From Deltaproteobacteria bacterium RIFOXYA12_FULL_61_11 (GTDB taxonomy: Bacteria; Bdellovibrionota_F; JAHFAK01; YA12-FULL-61-11), in the NCBI GenBank assembly GCA_001799195.1, contig MGSU01000214.1, forward strand, positions 1 through 7,607: 7,607 nt of DNA, read 5' to 3'. The notes under the pieces were generated by a model, which was given only the letters and a program-made list of their open reading frames with translations, was not told the origin of the DNA and made no database searches. Below, piece by piece: positions 6,643 through 7,607 of this stretch. The first letter of the stretch is position 1. Every line of letters starts with the position of its first letter. Both the position numbers and the translations under genes were made by a program.

Positions 6643-7572
6643 ATGATGGATGTTCCAGAGAGCAGTCGATCGGTGCGGCCACCCGACCTCGAGGTGATCG
6701 TCCCCGTGCATGACGAACCCCTGGACGTGGTGCTGGAGACGGTCGACGGTGTCCTCGCGGCCCTCGCAGAGAAGCATGTCGAGGTCCTCGTGGTCGACGA
6801 TGGTTCCCGGCCCGACCTCGGTCTGACCTTGCTCGAAGGTCGATCGAAGGTGCGTCTGCTGCGGCATCCCCTGAACCGGGGGTATGGCAGTGCGATCAAG
6901 ACCGGCATCCTGTCCGGCACGGCGCCGTTGTTGGCCATCATCGACGCCGACGGCACCTATCCACCCGAGGAGTTGCCCCGCCTGCTCAACGCCCTCCCGG
7001 GTCATGCCCTGTGCATCGGTGTACGGGCTCCGGGGGAGAAGTCTATTCCCTGGCCGCGGCGCTGGCCCAAGCGAGCGCTCAACTCCTTGGCCGGCTACTT
7101 CTCGGGCCGATCGATCCCGGACCTCAACAGCGGCTTGCGCGTGTTCACCCGCGACCTCGCCGCCGAGCTGTGGACCATACTCCCCGAGGGCTTCAGCCTC
7201 ACCTCCTCGATGACCCTCGGCGCCCTGCTCGCCGGGCACCGGGTCGCCGAGGTCCCCATCGCCTACCGGCAGCGCCGGGGGCGTTCTTCGATCAAGCCGC
7301 TGCGCGACACTGTGCGGTTCGCCTTCCTGATCCTCCATCTGGGTTCCATGTTCTCGCCGATGAAGTTGTTCCTGCCGCCGGCCGCCGCGGTATTCCTCCT
7401 CGGCCTCGGGAAGGGCTTGTTGTATGATTACCTGCTCGTCGGCCGGGTCGGCATGCTGGCCGCGACCTTCCTCCTGGGCGCGCTCCAGTTGTTCATGCTG
7501 GGGATGCTCGGGGAGTTGATCGTGCATGAACGGCGCTGGTCCAAGAGGAGGCCGCCGTGGCCCGGGGCCTGA
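6643..7572 (+). CDS. Polyprenyl-phosphate glycosyltransferase, family 2 (DPM1/GtrB-like)
   Basis: The 309-residue protein has a GT-A family 2 domain: LEVIVPVHDEP (16-26), VVDDGSR with Asp52/Asp53, LNRGYGSAIKTGI (77-89), the metal-binding DAD at 101-103 followed by GTYPPEELP, LNSGLRVFTRDL (161-172), and RRGRSSIKP (211-219). This order is that of dolichyl/polyprenyl-phosphate mannose or glucose synthases, which move a sugar from a nucleotide donor to a lipid phosphate at the inner face of the membrane. Two hydrophobic helices follow (about 241-263 and 269-293), as in GtrB and ArnC types, and then a basic tail. The start is ambiguous: ATG 6643 (GGGGA ten bases upstream) fits the domain best, while TTG 6607 (GGGGGA eight bases upstream) and GTG 6601 would add 12-14 non-homologous residues. 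It lies 65 bases after the sulfatase stop and overlaps the next gene by 16 bases. The sugar is unknown. Confidence 0.9.
   Translation: MMDVPESSRSVRPPDLEVIVPVHDEPLDVVLETVDGVLAALAEKHVEVLVVDDGSRPDLGLTLLEGRSKVRLLRHPLNRGYGSAIKTGILSGTAPLLAIIDADGTYPPEELPRLLNALPGHALCIGVRAPGEKSIPWPRRWPKRALNSLAGYFSGRSIPDLNSGLRVFTRDLAAELWTILPEGFSLTSSMTLGALLAGHRVAEVPIAYRQRRGRSSIKPLRDTVRFAFLILHLGSMFSPMKLFLPPAAAVFLLGLGKGLLYDYLLVGRVGMLAATFLLGALQLFMLGMLGELIVHERRWSKRRPPWPGA
7547..7551 (+). promoter_or_regulatory. Strong ribosome binding site for the last, partial gene
   Basis: GGAGG lies five bases before a GTG at 7557, inside the 3' end of the glycosyltransferase gene. This nearly ideal site is the main evidence that a coupled gene begins here. 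Confidence 0.7.
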
Positions 7573-7607
7573 AGGTCCTGTTCCTGCAGAACTTGTTGCA
7601 TTGCCAA
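7557..7607 (+). CDS. 5' end of a further operon gene (17 codons, GTG start)
   Basis: Only MARGLKVLFLQNLLHCQ is visible. The start overlaps the glycosyltransferase by 16 bases and has a strong ribosome binding site, so it is very likely cotranslated. KVLFLQN is a hydrophobic first beta strand, as at the start of B12-binding radical SAM proteins or GT-B glycosyltransferases. Seventeen residues cannot decide between these, and no function is assigned. Confidence 0.6.
   Translation, partial: MARGLKVLFLQNLLHCQ

Noticed and set aside
6565-7527. Minus-strand open frame of 320 codons opposite the glycosyltransferase
   Set aside because: Its Gln/Glu/Arg-rich composition is typical of an antisense shadow, while the plus strand encodes a clear GT2 enzyme.

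Overview
The window is about 7.6 kb of GC-rich bacterial chromosome with no rRNA, tRNA, CRISPR or insertion sequence that I can see. Gene density, overlapping start/stop codons, a sigma70-type promoter, and a Tag glycosylase next to a YciB-type inner-membrane protein fit a GC-rich Gram-negative bacterium. Nothing here fixes the phylum.

Layout. Positions 1-965 hold two minus-strand genes: tag (3-methyladenine DNA glycosylase I) followed by the N-terminal 123 codons of a YciB/IspZ-like membrane protein cut off by the window edge, coupled by an ATGA overlap. A 117-base gap (966-1082) separates them from a second minus-strand pair (1083-3580): a radical SAM protein with a C-terminal SPASM/twitch-type cysteine region, then a COG1232-type FAD-dependent oxidoreductase. 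This pair also overlaps by ATGA. A 246-base divergent intergenic region (3581-3826) carries a near-consensus rightward promoter, a plausible leftward promoter, and a cluster of GGAACGG/CCGTTCC inverted repeats between them. To the right (3827-7607) lie an exported TPR-like/sulfatase fusion of 916 residues, a DPM1/GtrB-like membrane glycosyltransferase, and the first 17 codons of a further gene with a strong ribosome binding site.

How the genes may work together. The glycosyltransferase resembles enzymes that charge polyprenyl phosphate with a sugar on the cytoplasmic face. The sulfatase-fold protein is predicted to be exported. COG1232-type FAD proteins and radical SAM/SPASM proteins are often found near surface-glycan genes. 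The simplest inference is an envelope-glycan or lipid-linked sugar modification locus, with the radical SAM/FAD pair as a coupled redox module under a shared divergent control region. No substrate can be read from the sequence. The tag-yciB pair looks like ordinary housekeeping.

The most notable points are the coupled radical SAM/FAD pair, the altered catalytic motifs in the TPR-sulfatase, the operator-like repeat cluster, and an 18-bp perfect palindrome inside the radical SAM gene.
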